DNA of 64,000 nt from Streptomyces sclerotialus (GCF_040907265.1 NZ_JBFOHP010000002.1:7440001-7504000), one strand, 5' to 3'; positions 15,168-24,258 are shown, counted from the stretch's first letter. Notes: generated by a model not told the origin, from the sequence alone. Program-made: numbers and translations.

Positions 15168-16274
15168 ATGGCGTCTCAGCAGTCGTGTTGTCGGGCAACT
15201 TCGGGCGTGACGTTCCAGGATTACGGGATTGCCGCCGCCACGCGTCTTCTCGACAGCGCAGGAATCGATGTCGATGAGGGGACGCGGGTTCTCCGTAGGA
15301 TGCTTTCGCCATGGGGGAGGAGGGACATATCGGAGCCGTCCGCCTGGCGCTCGGACGTATGCGCCGACGGTTCGCCGATCGAGTTCTCCGCCGCCTTTTC
15401 GGCGAGCGGTGTGAAAATCCGGGTGCTGGTGGAGGCGATCCCTGACGAGCCGGAACCGCTGGCCGCACAGCAATCTGCGCTCGAACTCACGCAGGGGCTG
15501 ATCCGGGAATTCGGCGCGGTCGGCGACCGGCTCGCGGCAGTGCAGGACCTGTTCCTGCCGGACGCGGCCCCGGCCGGTTTCGCCATGATGCACGCCGCCA
15601 TTTTCGCGCCGACCGCGCGTCCCGAGTTCAAGGTCTATCTGAATCCGGCCGCCGACCACTCCATGACCGGCGCCGAACGGACCCAGGAGGCGATGGAGCG
15701 CTTGGGGTTCGGCAAGGCCTGGACGGCAGTCAGCACGTACGCCCGCCGGGGCTTCGACCTCGACCGGATCGTCTACTTCGGCCTCGACCTGACCGACGGT
15801 CCTGAAGCACGCGTGAAGGTGTATTTCCGTCACTACGACATGTCCCCGGCGGACCTGGACGCCCGCATGGAGATTGCCGCCCAGCACGAGCCCGGTTTTC
15901 TCGGCGAATTCTGCCGTGTACTCACCGGCCGCACCGGCGAGCTCAGGGAGCAGCCCCTCGTCAGCAATCTGACCTTCACCTCCGCCGACGGGCACATTCC
16001 GGAGTCCGCCACGGTGTACGTACCGCTGTGGCGATATGCGGAGAGCGACGAAACGGTGCGCGACCGCATCACCTCCGTCATGGCCGACAGGGGACTTCCC
16101 GGCGGCTGCTACCGGACACTGCTGGGCCTGGTGGCCCGCCGGCCGCTGTCGGACGGGCGCGGAATACACACGTACGCATCGGCCCGCGTGCACCAGGGCC
16201 GCCCCCGCCTGGCGACCTACTGGTCCTCGGAACTGTACGACCGGTACCCGCCCGCCCGTTATCAGGAGCGCTGA
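15168..16274 (+). CDS. DMATS-type aromatic (indole) prenyltransferase
   Basis: The 368-residue protein matches the bacterial dimethylallyltryptophan synthase family (ABBA fold): ARVKVYFRHYDMSPADLDAR around residue 210, VYVPLWRYAESDETVRDR around 285, and RRPLSDGRGIHTYASARVH near 330, with length close to other Streptomyces DMATS enzymes. These enzymes prenylate tryptophan or related indoles using DMAPP, without metal. The substrate cannot be read. It starts after AGGGAGG and ends five bases before the next gene, a PLP enzyme, so the two are probably co-transcribed and act in one pathway. Known Streptomyces DMATS clusters give prenylated indole-3-carbaldehydes or nitriles with a PLP or flavin partner. 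Confidence 0.88.
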   Translation: MASQQSCCRATSGVTFQDYGIAAATRLLDSAGIDVDEGTRVLRRMLSPWGRRDISEPSAWRSDVCADGSPIEFSAAFSASGVKIRVLVEAIPDEPEPLAAQQSALELTQGLIREFGAVGDRLAAVQDLFLPDAAPAGFAMMHAAIFAPTARPEFKVYLNPAADHSMTGAERTQEAMERLGFGKAWTAVSTYARRGFDLDRIVYFGLDLTDGPEARVKVYFRHYDMSPADLDARMEIAAQHEPGFLGEFCRVLTGRTGELREQPLVSNLTFTSADGHIPESATVYVPLWRYAESDETVRDRITSVMADRGLPGGCYRTLLGLVARRPLSDGRGIHTYASARVHQGRPRLATYWSSELYDRYPPARYQER

Positions 16275-16279
16275 TCCGT

Positions 16280-17521
16280 ATGCCGTTCCAGGCCGCTACC
16301 GGATCGCTCAGGTCGCTTTTCGATGACGCGCGGGTCCGGCCCGACGTGCTGCGGGGACAATCCCCTGTCCGGTGGGGTGCCTATCCGCCCGACGTCATTC
16401 CGCTGACGGCAGCGGAACCGGATTTTCCGGGGCCGCAAGCCGTGGGGGACGCCATCGCCCGTTCGCTCGCCGACGGCTATTTTCCCTACGCGTCACCTGC
16501 CGGGCTCGACGAACTCCGGGAAACGTTCGCCGATGTGGCCGAAGCCCGTTACGGCATCGGCGTGGGCCCCGACTGCGTGGTGCTGACGCCGGGCACGGCG
16601 TCCGCTCTCTGGGGAGTGGTGCACCTGCTCTGCGGAGAAGGCGACGAGTGCATACTGCTGGATCCGGTTGACCTGTTGTTCGGCCAGGCCATCGATGCCG
16701 CGGGGGCCCGGCGGGTCTACTGCCCGCTGGACAAGCGCACGGGGCGGCTCGACCCGGACCGCCTGGCCGCTCTGATCACTCCACGCACCGCGTTGATCTG
16801 TCTCTGCAATCCGCACAATCCCCTGGGGACGGTCTTCCCCGAGGAGACGCTTCGGGCGGTGGCGGAAACGGCCGAAGCGTACGGTCTGCCCGTCCTCTCC
16901 GACGAGGTATGGAACGAGATCGTGTACCCACCCGCGCGGCACATCAGCTTGGCGAGCCTGGACACCGCGCGGGGCCGGCCGGTCTATACGGTGACCGGGC
17001 TCTCCAAGACCTTCGCACTGCCCGGACTGCGGATGGGATTCGTGATCGCCCCGGATGCGCGCCAGGCGGCGAACCTGCAACTCACCTTCCAGCGGCTCGG
17101 TGCCGCGTACAGCCTGACACCCTTCGCCCAGGTCGGCGCCCTCGCCGCACTGCGGCACGGCTGGCCCTGGAAGAACTCCTTCCTGAGGCATTTGCACGAG
17201 ACGCGGGACTACTGTGTGGACCGGCTGAACGCGATTCCCGGCATATCGTGCGGCCGCCCGGACGGGACGTTCGTCCTGTTTCCCGACATCTCTGCCACCG
17301 GGCTGGGAAGCCGGGTGATGGGCGAATTCCTCCTCGACGAGGCCAGGGTGGCAGTGGTGGCCGGTACGACCGAGTGGTTCGGCCCGGCCGCCGAAGGCAA
17401 TGTCCGTATCAGCTACGCCACTTCCCGGGCAGTGCTGGATGAAGCGTTGAGCCGCATCGAGAGGGCCGTCACCGCCCTTTTCGAGGGCCCTGCGGCACGC
17501 CTGACCACCGGTGCGGCGTAG
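16280..17521 (+). CDS. PLP-dependent aminotransferase or lyase, class I/II (MalY/PatB-like)
   Basis: The 413-residue protein is a fold-type I PLP enzyme. It shows YFPYASPAGLDELRETFA near residue 75, the CNPHNPLGTVF motif near 180, LSDEVWNEIVY around 210, and the Schiff-base lysine in GLSKTFALPGLRMGF near 240. The P-H-N-P-L-G-x-x-F and S-D-E-V-W segments resemble MalY/PatB beta-lyases more than typical aspartate aminotransferases. It follows the prenyltransferase by five bases and would act on a prenylated tryptophan or its precursor, either by transamination or by beta-elimination to a prenyl-indole. That choice is inference. Confidence 0.85.
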   Translation: MPFQAATGSLRSLFDDARVRPDVLRGQSPVRWGAYPPDVIPLTAAEPDFPGPQAVGDAIARSLADGYFPYASPAGLDELRETFADVAEARYGIGVGPDCVVLTPGTASALWGVVHLLCGEGDECILLDPVDLLFGQAIDAAGARRVYCPLDKRTGRLDPDRLAALITPRTALICLCNPHNPLGTVFPEETLRAVAETAEAYGLPVLSDEVWNEIVYPPARHISLASLDTARGRPVYTVTGLSKTFALPGLRMGFVIAPDARQAANLQLTFQRLGAAYSLTPFAQVGALAALRHGWPWKNSFLRHLHETRDYCVDRLNAIPGISCGRPDGTFVLFPDISATGLGSRVMGEFLLDEARVAVVAGTTEWFGPAAEGNVRISYATSRAVLDEALSRIERAVTALFEGPAARLTTGAA

Positions 17522-17549
17522 GACACCGTCCCCGTTCCCGGATCACCGG

Positions 17550-19016
17550 TCACCCGCCTCGCAGCCATGCCTTCAGCGAGCCCCACCAGGAGGTGCGCCT
17601 CCTGGTGGCCGGGGCCGGCGGGGCCATGGCCGGGGGCGGAGGCTGGTGCGGCGCAGGGGGGACGGGAAGCACGGCTCGTGTCGTCGTAAGGATCGCCGCG
17701 TCCGGCCCGGGAGAAACCGTGGGACTTCCGTTCCGGGGCCTGGTGAACGTCACCGGCAGGCTGGTCAGATGGCGCGTCATCCAGCCCGACTTCCAGCGCA
17801 GCTGCTCCTCGGGGATGCTCAGGCCCACGTCGGGCAGCCGAGCCAGCAGGGTGTCGATACCGGTGTCCGTGATGGCGCGGCCGATGTTCTGGCCGGGGCA
17901 CTCCTGCGGGCCGCTGCTGAAGGCGAGGTGCGAACGGTTTCCGTGCAGGGGGACCGAGGGGTCCGGCCGGACCGCCGGGTCGTGGTTCCCGGCGGCCAGG
18001 CAGAGCAGCAGCATGTCGCCCGCCTCGACCTGCTGCCCGCCGATCTCCGTGTCCACGGCAGCCCAGCGGCCGGGGATGGTCATGAGCGGCGGCTCGCTCC
18101 ACAGCACCTGTTCCACCACGTCCGGCAGGGTCATCTGCCCGCCGGCCAGCGATGCGTGACAGCGGGGGTCGGTCAGCACCATCCGCAGGGTGCTCTTGAG
18201 GAGGTTCACCGTGGTTTCGTTCGCCGCGATGAGGATGACCCGCAGGTGGTTCCACACCTCCTCATCGGTGAGCGCGGAGGGGTGTTCGAGCAGCCAGGAC
18301 GTGATGTCGTGGCCGGGGTTCCCCCGCTTGCGCCGGACGAGCTGCTGGAGGGTCTCCACGATGAACTCGTTGCTGGCCACCGAGGTCTCGGTGCCTGCCA
18401 CCATGTCCCTGCTGGCCTCGACCAGCCGCGGTCCGTAGTCGTCGGGCATCCCCAGGAGCTGCGTGAGGACGAGCATGGGCAGCTGTTCCGAGAACTCGCC
18501 CACCAGGTCCGCTTCGCCACGTGCAGCGAAGCCGTCGATCAGCTGGTGCGCTGAGCGGGTGATCTGGCGCCGGATTCCGCGCCGGTTGAAGCGCTCCAGG
18601 CTGTCGGTGACCGCGAGGCGCAGCCGGTCCCGCTCCGCACCGTCCAGGAACAGACAGACCGGCTGCCAGGCGATCATCGGGAGCAGTGGGAAATCCGGCG
18701 GGACCTTGCCCTCCCTGAACCAGCGCCAGGTGCGGGAGTCGCGACTGAACCGGGAGGGAGTACCGGCGACCTCCAGCACCTCGCGGTACCCGAGGACGAT
18801 CCAGGCCGGCAGGTCGCCGTCCAGCAGGATGGGTGCGACGGGCCCGTGCTTGGCGCGCAGCCGCTCGTACAGGCCCATGGGGTCGGCGGCCGCCTCGGGC
18901 CCGAGGAGCCGCACGAGTCCGGCAGGGTCCCCGAACCGGGCGTGCGCCGGACACTCCGGAGGCGGCCCGGATGCTGACGTGGTGCGGGACTGGTCGGGGA
19001 AGGAGGCGGTCACCAT
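17550..19016 (-). CDS. cvnE: cytochrome P450 of the CYP157 type (CvnE), lacking the ExxR motif
   Basis: The 488-residue protein has the haem loop FSSGPQECPGQNIGR near residue 365, with its cysteine, and an I-helix segment ILIAANETTVNLL near 260. The K-helix, where nearly all P450s have ExxR, reads VVEQVLWSEPP: the arginine is tryptophan and the glutamate position is altered. This EQxLW form is known in the actinobacterial CYP157 family, which is encoded at the ends of conservons. A proline-rich tail of about 60 residues follows. It overlaps the end of cvnD by seven bases, so it is the last gene of the operon. The substrate is unknown; the redox partners are not in the window. Confidence 0.88.
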   Translation of the reverse strand: MVTASFPDQSRTTSASGPPPECPAHARFGDPAGLVRLLGPEAAADPMGLYERLRAKHGPVAPILLDGDLPAWIVLGYREVLEVAGTPSRFSRDSRTWRWFREGKVPPDFPLLPMIAWQPVCLFLDGAERDRLRLAVTDSLERFNRRGIRRQITRSAHQLIDGFAARGEADLVGEFSEQLPMLVLTQLLGMPDDYGPRLVEASRDMVAGTETSVASNEFIVETLQQLVRRKRGNPGHDITSWLLEHPSALTDEEVWNHLRVILIAANETTVNLLKSTLRMVLTDPRCHASLAGGQMTLPDVVEQVLWSEPPLMTIPGRWAAVDTEIGGQQVEAGDMLLLCLAAGNHDPAVRPDPSVPLHGNRSHLAFSSGPQECPGQNIGRAITDTGIDTLLARLPDVGLSIPEEQLRWKSGWMTRHLTSLPVTFTRPRNGSPTVSPGPDAAILTTTRAVLPVPPAPHQPPPPAMAPPAPATRRRTSWWGSLKAWLRGG

Positions 19017-19633
19017 TGCTCCGGGGTTGTGGTGGTGAGGGTGTGCAGGTAACGCATGAGCGTCAGCAGGGCATCACGACTGGAGCCGCGGTTGCGGGCG
19101 TCACAGTCGATGACGGGTACGGCATCGGGGATGTCCAGGGCCGCCCGGAGCTCGGACACCGGGTGGGAGGGAGCGTCCGGGAAGGCGTTGATCGCGACGA
19201 CGAAGGGCACGCCGCGTTCCTCCAGCCGGCCCATCACGTCGAAGCTGTCCTCCAGTCGCCGGGTGTCGATCAGCACCACCGCGCCCAGCGCGCCTTCGAA
19301 GAGGCCGTTCCACAGGAACCAGAAGCGCTGCTGCCCCGGAGTGCCGAAGAGGTACAGCACCAGTTCTTCGTTGAGGGTGATCCGGCCGAAGTCCATCGCG
19401 ACCGTGGTCTCGGACTTGCGCTCGATGCCGGCGATGTCGTCGACCCCGGCACTCGCCTGGGTCATCGTCTCCTCGGTGGTCAGCGGCCGGATCTCACTGA
19501 CCGCTCCGACCAGGGTGGTCTTGCCGACTCCGAAGCCGCCGACGACCACCACCTTCACCGCCGAGGTGACCGAGGCCGGCAGGTTGTCTTCGCTACGGGG
19601 GCCTACGACGGGTTCAGAGATTCTGAAGTCCAT
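19010..19633 (-). CDS. cvnD: CvnD, conservon Ras-like GTP/ATP-binding protein
   Basis: The 207-residue protein has the P-loop VGGFGVGKTTLVGAVSE near residues 30-46, a switch-like segment with TTEETMTQASAGVDD around 55-70, and LYLFGTPGQQRFW around 95, the equivalent of the DxxGQ motif. Conservon D proteins are small Ras-like GTPases in a four-protein signalling complex with a sensor kinase-like protein, a roadblock protein and a DUF742 protein. Its start lies 20 bases inside the end of cvnC, and its stop overlaps the P450 start. The effector is not known from the sequence. Confidence 0.92.
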   Translation of the reverse strand: MDFRISEPVVGPRSEDNLPASVTSAVKVVVVGGFGVGKTTLVGAVSEIRPLTTEETMTQASAGVDDIAGIERKSETTVAMDFGRITLNEELVLYLFGTPGQQRFWFLWNGLFEGALGAVVLIDTRRLEDSFDVMGRLEERGVPFVVAINAFPDAPSHPVSELRAALDIPDAVPVIDCDARNRGSSRDALLTLMRYLHTLTTTTPEQW

Positions 19634-19985
19634 GCATCACCGCCTCCAAAAGTTCGACATCGGGCAACGACTTGGCCGGGGCCGGTGACCGGGCTTCGAC
19701 ATGGCCGCTCGCCAGCAAGTCGGTGAGCAGTACCGCGATCACGCTGACCGGCAGGCGGAGGTAGGCGGACAGCTCGGCGACGGACAGCGGGTAGTCGCAT
19801 ATGTTGACGATGGCGGCCTGTTCGGGCTGCATGCTCGCGTTGGCTTCTTTCCTGGTCACGATCAGCGTGATCATGTCCAACGACGAGCGTTTTCCGGGCC
19901 CGTTCCGGCCGGACGTGAGGACGTAGAGCCGTTCGGGGCCGCCCTCTTCCCAGTCCGGGCGCTGTGGCTTTTCCGGGTCGTTCAT
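19614..19985 (-). CDS. cvnC: CvnC, DUF742 conservon protein
   Basis: The 123-residue product has the DUF742 pattern: RLYVLTSGRN near 20, then the winged-helix-like segment PLSVAELSAYLRLPVSVIAVLL with LASGHVEARSP. DUF742 proteins of conservons contain an HTH-like fold and are part of the Cvn complex; direct DNA binding has not been established. The ATG at 19985 overlaps the cvnB stop (ATGA), and the last 20 bases overlap the start of cvnD. Confidence 0.9.
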   Translation of the reverse strand: MNDPEKPQRPDWEEGGPERLYVLTSGRNGPGKRSSLDMITLIVTRKEANASMQPEQAAIVNICDYPLSVAELSAYLRLPVSVIAVLLTDLLASGHVEARSPAPAKSLPDVELLEAVMHGLQNL

Positions 19986-20392
19986 GGAACCTGCCGGTCG
20001 GCCCGTGGCGGGCTGGAGAGGTGCTGACCGATCCGGGCGACCAGGTCCCGCATCCGCTGTCCGATGAGCCCGGCGTCCACGTCGTCGTCGGCGAGCACCG
20101 CCAGATACGCTCCGGCGCCCGCCGCCATCAGATAGAAGAAGCCGCCGTCGACCTCGATGACTACGAGTTTCATCCGCCCGTTGCCGTGCGGGAATTCCGT
20201 AGCGACGGCCGCCGACAGGCTTTGCAGCCCGGCACAGGCGGCGGCGAGGCGGTCCGCCGTGTCTTTGTCCGTACCGAACTGCGCCATGCACAAGCCGTCC
20301 GAGGACAGCACCACGACATTACGAGTCTGAGGGACGCTGGATGCCAGTTCCTCGAGCATCCAGTCCATATTGAGCCGCTGCTGTGTCGCCAC
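19982..20392 (-). CDS. cvnB: CvnB, roadblock/LC7 conservon protein
   Basis: The 136-residue product has the roadblock/LC7 fold seen in all conservons: MDWMLEELASSVPQTRNVVVLSSDGL, then MAQFGTDKDTADRLAAACAGL and a C-terminal beta-sheet segment. These proteins act like MglB-type activators or scaffolds of the Ras-like D protein. The start is GTG at 20392; a second possible start is the ATG that begins MDWML, 24 bases later. It starts 33 bases after the cvnA stop and overlaps cvnC by four bases. Confidence 0.9.
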   Translation of the reverse strand: MATQQRLNMDWMLEELASSVPQTRNVVVLSSDGLCMAQFGTDKDTADRLAAACAGLQSLSAAVATEFPHGNGRMKLVVIEVDGGFFYLMAAGAGAYLAVLADDDVDAGLIGQRMRDLVARIGQHLSSPPRADRQVP

Positions 20393-20425
20393 TTACTTAT
20401 TCATCCTTACCTGATGGCTCAGTGA

Positions 20426-21934
20426 TTACTTGGGCTCGTCATCGCTCAGCTCATGGGGACGATGTGCTGGGGAATCGGCTCGGGAATCGGCCCGGGACTC
20501 GCCGTAGGCGCCCTCGTGGAAGGCGGCCAGCCACAGACCGGCCTGCGGGGGCTGCTCGACCGACGCCGGGGACGCGGTGTCGGCGGGCGTGGCGGAAGGT
20601 GCGGGCCTGCGGCGTGCGGGCGGGACCACCGCGCGCGTACGACTCCTGCGCTGCGGCAGGCCGTTGGTGGTGCGGGGAGAGTCAGTGGACACCGGTTCCT
20701 CAACAGGCACCCCGTAGCGGCGCTGCGGGCCGAGGGTGTGCCGGGGCGGCGGCAGGGTGGCGGCCTTGGCCACGGCTCCGCCGGGCGCCGGCGTGGTGGT
20801 GATCAGCTCCGGCGGCACGATCAGGACGACGCGTACGCCGCCGTACGCGGATGCGCGGAGGGAGACCCTGAAGTGGTTCGTGTGCGACAGCCGGCCGACC
20901 ACCGCGAGGCCGAGCCGTGGTGACTCGCCCAGGTCGTCGAGGTCCAGTCCGCTGGAGGAGTGCTGCGCGAGAGCCCGCTCGGCGCGGATACGGGCCTCAT
21001 CGGTCAGGCCGAGCCCGGCGTCCTCGATCTCGACGGCCACCCCGGACTGGACCTCTGTCGCGGTCAGGTGGACCCGGGTCTGCGGCGGTGAGTAGCGGGT
21101 GGCGTTGTCCAGCAGCTCCGACACGGCGTGGATCAGCGGTTCGACCGCGCGTCCGAGAACGCCCACGTCGGCCACCGAGTGCAGATCGACGCGCTGGTAG
21201 TCGGTGATCCGGGACATGGCGCCGCGCAACACGTTGAACAGCGGGATGGTCTTCTGCCACTGACGCCCCGGCCGGGCCCCGCCGAGGACGGCGATGCTGT
21301 CCGCCAGCCGGCCGATCAGCGCGGTCCGGTGATCGAGGTGCAGCAGGTCGCCGAAGACCTCCGGGTCATTGCCGTGCCGGTCCTCCATCTCCCGCAGCTC
21401 TTGGGCCTGTTGGTGGACGATCGCCTGGACCCGGCGGGCGATGTTGACGAAGGCCCGCTGGGCGGAGTCACGCAGGTCCTCCTCGGCCTCGACGGCCTGG
21501 AGGACGTAGCGCAGCACCGAGTGGTGCGCGGCCTCGAACCGGGGACTGACGCGGGACGCGGGAGCGGTGTTGTGCAGGACGTTCTCGGCTGTGCTGCCCT
21601 TCTGCAGCTGGGCCATGGCCGCCGGCAGGATCTCCTTGGCCATCCGTACCGTCTCGGTTTCCTGCTCGGCCAGCCGCTCTTGCAGTACCGCTTCCGTCTC
21701 GGCGCACTGCCGGCGCAGCCGGTCGACGGTACGTCCCCGGCGCGCCGCCTCTCCGGCGGTGACGGCCACCGCCGCCGTTGCGACGATGCCGATCCAGGCG
21801 ATGAGGTCACGGACCACCGACGGCGTCAACGGCACGGCCACTGCCGTACATATGGCCAGCAGCGCGGGCGGCAACAGCCAGATTGCGGGGGAGGCGCGCC
21901 CCGGCTTTCCGGGTGGCGAATCAGCACGAACCAT
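20426..21934 (-). CDS. cvnA: CvnA, conservon sensor kinase-like membrane protein
   Basis: The 502-residue protein has two N-terminal hydrophobic helices (around 15-35 and 45-65), a coiled-coil/HAMP-like linker, then a histidine-kinase-like ATPase with the N box VSELLDNATRYSPP near residue 270 and a G-box-like segment GLGLTDEARI after it. A disordered Pro/Arg-rich tail ends the protein. The dimerisation histidine region is not a clear H-box, as in other CvnA proteins. I chose the ATG at 21934 because GAGG lies six bases upstream; starts at 21940 and 21979 are also in frame. It is the first gene of the conservon. Confidence 0.9.
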   Translation of the reverse strand: MVRADSPPGKPGRASPAIWLLPPALLAICTAVAVPLTPSVVRDLIAWIGIVATAAVAVTAGEAARRGRTVDRLRRQCAETEAVLQERLAEQETETVRMAKEILPAAMAQLQKGSTAENVLHNTAPASRVSPRFEAAHHSVLRYVLQAVEAEEDLRDSAQRAFVNIARRVQAIVHQQAQELREMEDRHGNDPEVFGDLLHLDHRTALIGRLADSIAVLGGARPGRQWQKTIPLFNVLRGAMSRITDYQRVDLHSVADVGVLGRAVEPLIHAVSELLDNATRYSPPQTRVHLTATEVQSGVAVEIEDAGLGLTDEARIRAERALAQHSSSGLDLDDLGESPRLGLAVVGRLSHTNHFRVSLRASAYGGVRVVLIVPPELITTTPAPGGAVAKAATLPPPRHTLGPQRRYGVPVEEPVSTDSPRTTNGLPQRRSRTRAVVPPARRRPAPSATPADTASPASVEQPPQAGLWLAAFHEGAYGESRADSRADSPAHRPHELSDDEPK

Positions 21935-22429
21935 CGGCATCCTCAGAGCACTCTTGGATAGGGGCAAGGCGCCACGCATGGAATTACGGACGCCAGGAAA
22001 AGGAATGCGGAAAAGTCGACGCCCGTCGGTTCAGGCTCATCAGTACTCGGCCGCAGCGCATTCCACATTCGCGTTCCGCGCACGGAAGCCGGGTCCCAGG
22101 ACGCCCGAGCCCTCGCGCGATGGACGGCATGACGGCAGTCAGCAGGGACGCGTGGGGACCGCCACAACTGTCTGCGCGGCAGTGAGCATAGCGGGGCCGG
22201 AAGGGCTTTGTGTGATGAGTGCATATAACACATGAATGTACGCGCGTGCGAAATGAAGAAGAATCGTTCCGCGCTGGCAATTCAGCGGAATTGGTGCCGG
22301 TGGGGTGATCCGTTTTTTCAGAAGCGAGCGAGTGTCCGCGCCCGCCGTCCAGGGTGAATGCCCATGTCTCACACAGCTGCCGGTCGTTGATCGCGGAGTA
22401 TCCGCGGACCATGGACAGGAGGCGGCGCT
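21935..22429. other. divergent intergenic region between cvnA and the solute-binding remnant
   Basis: About 495 bases with no convincing gene. The A/T-rich block GAGTGCATATAACACATGAATG (22219-22240) is the best promoter candidate, with TATAAC on the plus strand and TATATG on the minus strand as possible -10 boxes. The downstream end has a short repeat of GAGTCCGGGACC (about 22464-22490). I could not assign a transcription start. Confidence 0.4.
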
Positions 22430-23539
22430 GTGCGGAAGTGGGAGCCGGAGCGGGAAAGAGAGCGAGTCCGGGACCGAGTCCGGGACCGGGACAGTCGTGG
22501 GGGACGAACACTGACGGTGGGTGTCGTGGCAGCCCGCTCCGGCAGACTGGCGAACCTGGGCGATCCGCTGGCGTTCGCCGCGGCCCTCCTGCGGCCGAAG
22601 CTGACCCGTCTGGTGAACGGTGCGCGGGAGTACGCGGGCCGCCAGGTGGCACGCGACAGCCGCTCCACCGCCGAGGGGGCGCGGCAGGCGGTGCGCGAGC
22701 TGGCGTACGACGAGGGCGCGTGCATCGTTCCGACGCCGGCCGGTACCCAGGGCTGCCGGCGGTCGCCGACGCCGCGCGGAGGCGGGGGTGTGCTGCGTTT
22801 CGAGCGCCTTTCCCTGGCAGGTGTACTACTACGGACGCGGCGTGGACGACGACGCACCGTTCCGGTGGACGTACCACTTCTGCTGGGGGCTCGACGCCAT
22901 CGCGGACCTGTGGGAGGGGACCGTGGGCTGCCTGTGGAACGACGGGCCGCAGGGCAACTGGTCCCGGTGCGAGCGGCGCTGCTTCGCCCCGGCCGCCAGG
23001 GCACGCGGCCACCGCCTGGTGGACCCGCACGGTTACCGGGAGCCGGCCACAGCCCGCGGCTGATCACCTGTTCCCGCCGGCTGGCCTACCCGCCGTCGGT
23101 CACCGAATCGGCGGAGCGGCCCGCGCAGGCGCAGGTGGCGACCCTCGCGTACCGGACCCCGGCCCACTCCTACCGGTCATCGCTGGACGGGATGACGGCG
23201 GCCGACCTGGCCACCGCGTACGAGCAGGCCACCGGACGGCAGTGGCTCCAGCCGCTGGGACTGGCGCATGCGCTGTTCGAGGTGGCCGCGCACGCGCTCC
23301 GCACCGCGGCCGACCCCACCGACCGGGCGGCGGTCGCCGAGGCGGTCGGTGCGACCCGGCTGGAGACCGTCGCCGGACCGCTCGACTGGACCGCGGGGCC
23401 GGTCCCGAACGTGGCCACCGTACGGCTCGCCGGCGGACAGTGGCAGCCGGGCACCCACCACGACTACCACCTGGCCGTGGTCACCAACCGCCACGTCGAG
23501 GGCCTCCCCGTCGGCGCCGACCTGCTGCCCACCTGCTGA
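22430..23539 (+). pseudogene. decayed ABC-transporter solute-binding protein gene
   Basis: Pieces of one branched-chain amino acid/urea-type binding protein are found in three frames. The first third (frame 2, to about 22750) carries LGDPLAFAAALLRP and DSRSTAEGARQAVREL. A short piece in frame 1 reads LPAVADAARR. The middle (frame 3, about 22795-23060) carries SSAFPWQVYYYGRG, then PFRWTYHFCWGLD and WNDGPQGNW. The last third (frame 2 again, from about 23080) carries SSLDGMTAADLATAYEQATG and PNVATVRLAGGQWQPGT. At least three frameshifts and one deletion of roughly 45 codons separate them, and frame 3 meets a stop at 23063. No permease or ATPase gene remains nearby. Confidence 0.8.
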
Positions 23540-23543
23540 CCCT

Positions 23544-23587
23544 CGTCCGATCGCCGTCCGATCGCCGTCCGACCGCCGTCCGACCGC
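23544..23587. repeat. four tandem 11-base repeats
   Basis: CGTCCGATCGC occurs at 23544-23554 and 23555-23565, and CGTCCGACCGC at 23566-23576 and 23577-23587. The array starts four bases after the stop of the solute-binding remnant. It is likely a slippage product. Confidence 0.9.
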
Positions 23588-23688
23588 CTGCGACGGCGTT
23601 CCCGGGGGCCCACCCACCGCGCGTTGTGGGACCGTTGCGGGTGCGACTGCGTGGCCGGTCGCTCACGGACGGGGGAGAAACAACTTCT

Positions 23689-24258
23689 ATGGACCAAGGG
23701 ACAGCGGCGCTGCTCGGGGCGTCGGTGGGGGTGGCGGGCACCGTCCTCGCGTCGGCCATCACCGGATGGTCGACACGTCAGCAGGTACGGGCACAGGCCA
23801 AGGCCGAGCACGCTCATTGGCGCCGGCAGGTGCGCCGCGACGCGTACGGTGCCTTCCTGGCCCCCGCCAGTGAGGCGCGGAACGCTCTGAAGATCGCCGG
23901 GCGTGCGTTCGTGGGCGACAGAGACCTGGAGGAGATCGACCGCAATCTGCAGCGCGCCCACGACCAGCTGGCTCTGGCGCAGGGTGCGTGGGCCGTCCTG
24001 GCGATCGAAGGACCGGAAGAAGTCGAGCAGGCCGCTCGCAGTGTGTACACCACGCTGCGGTCCATGCAGACGACTCTGCTCGCCCTGTACGACGCTCCGA
24101 CGGGCACTCCGGACGGCAACGCCCGCTTCCTGGAACGCCACGCCGTCGAAGTGGGCCGGCTGTCGGAGCGCATGAGCGAGTTCGCCGCCGTGGCCCGGGA
24201 AGCCCTCGACGACGTCGAGGGACCGCTGGGTGCTGCGCCGGTCAGCAGAAAGCGCTGA
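23689..24258 (+). CDS. membrane-anchored protein of unknown function
   Basis: The 189-residue product has one N-terminal hydrophobic helix (GTAALLGASVGVAGTVLASA, residues 4-23) followed by a charged, mostly helical region with heptad-like spacing (RRQVRRDAYGAFLAPASEA, and RLSERMSEFAAVAREALDD near the end). This kind of anchor plus helical bundle is widespread in Streptomyces without an assigned role. GGGGGAG lies ten bases upstream of the ATG. Upstream frames without a start are ignored. It is not linked to its neighbours. Confidence 0.7.
   Translation: MDQGTAALLGASVGVAGTVLASAITGWSTRQQVRAQAKAEHAHWRRQVRRDAYGAFLAPASEARNALKIAGRAFVGDRDLEEIDRNLQRAHDQLALAQGAWAVLAIEGPEEVEQAARSVYTTLRSMQTTLLALYDAPTGTPDGNARFLERHAVEVGRLSERMSEFAAVAREALDDVEGPLGAAPVSRKR

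Noticed and set aside
23544..23587. Tandem repeats considered as a CRISPR array
   Set aside because: The units are 11 bases and adjoin without spacers, so they are simple tandem repeats.
22354..24258. One long frame joining the solute-binding remnant and the membrane-anchored protein
   Set aside because: Only the part from ATG 23689 has sensible composition; the upstream part is a shadow of the remnant with Arg/Gly/Pro-rich sequence.
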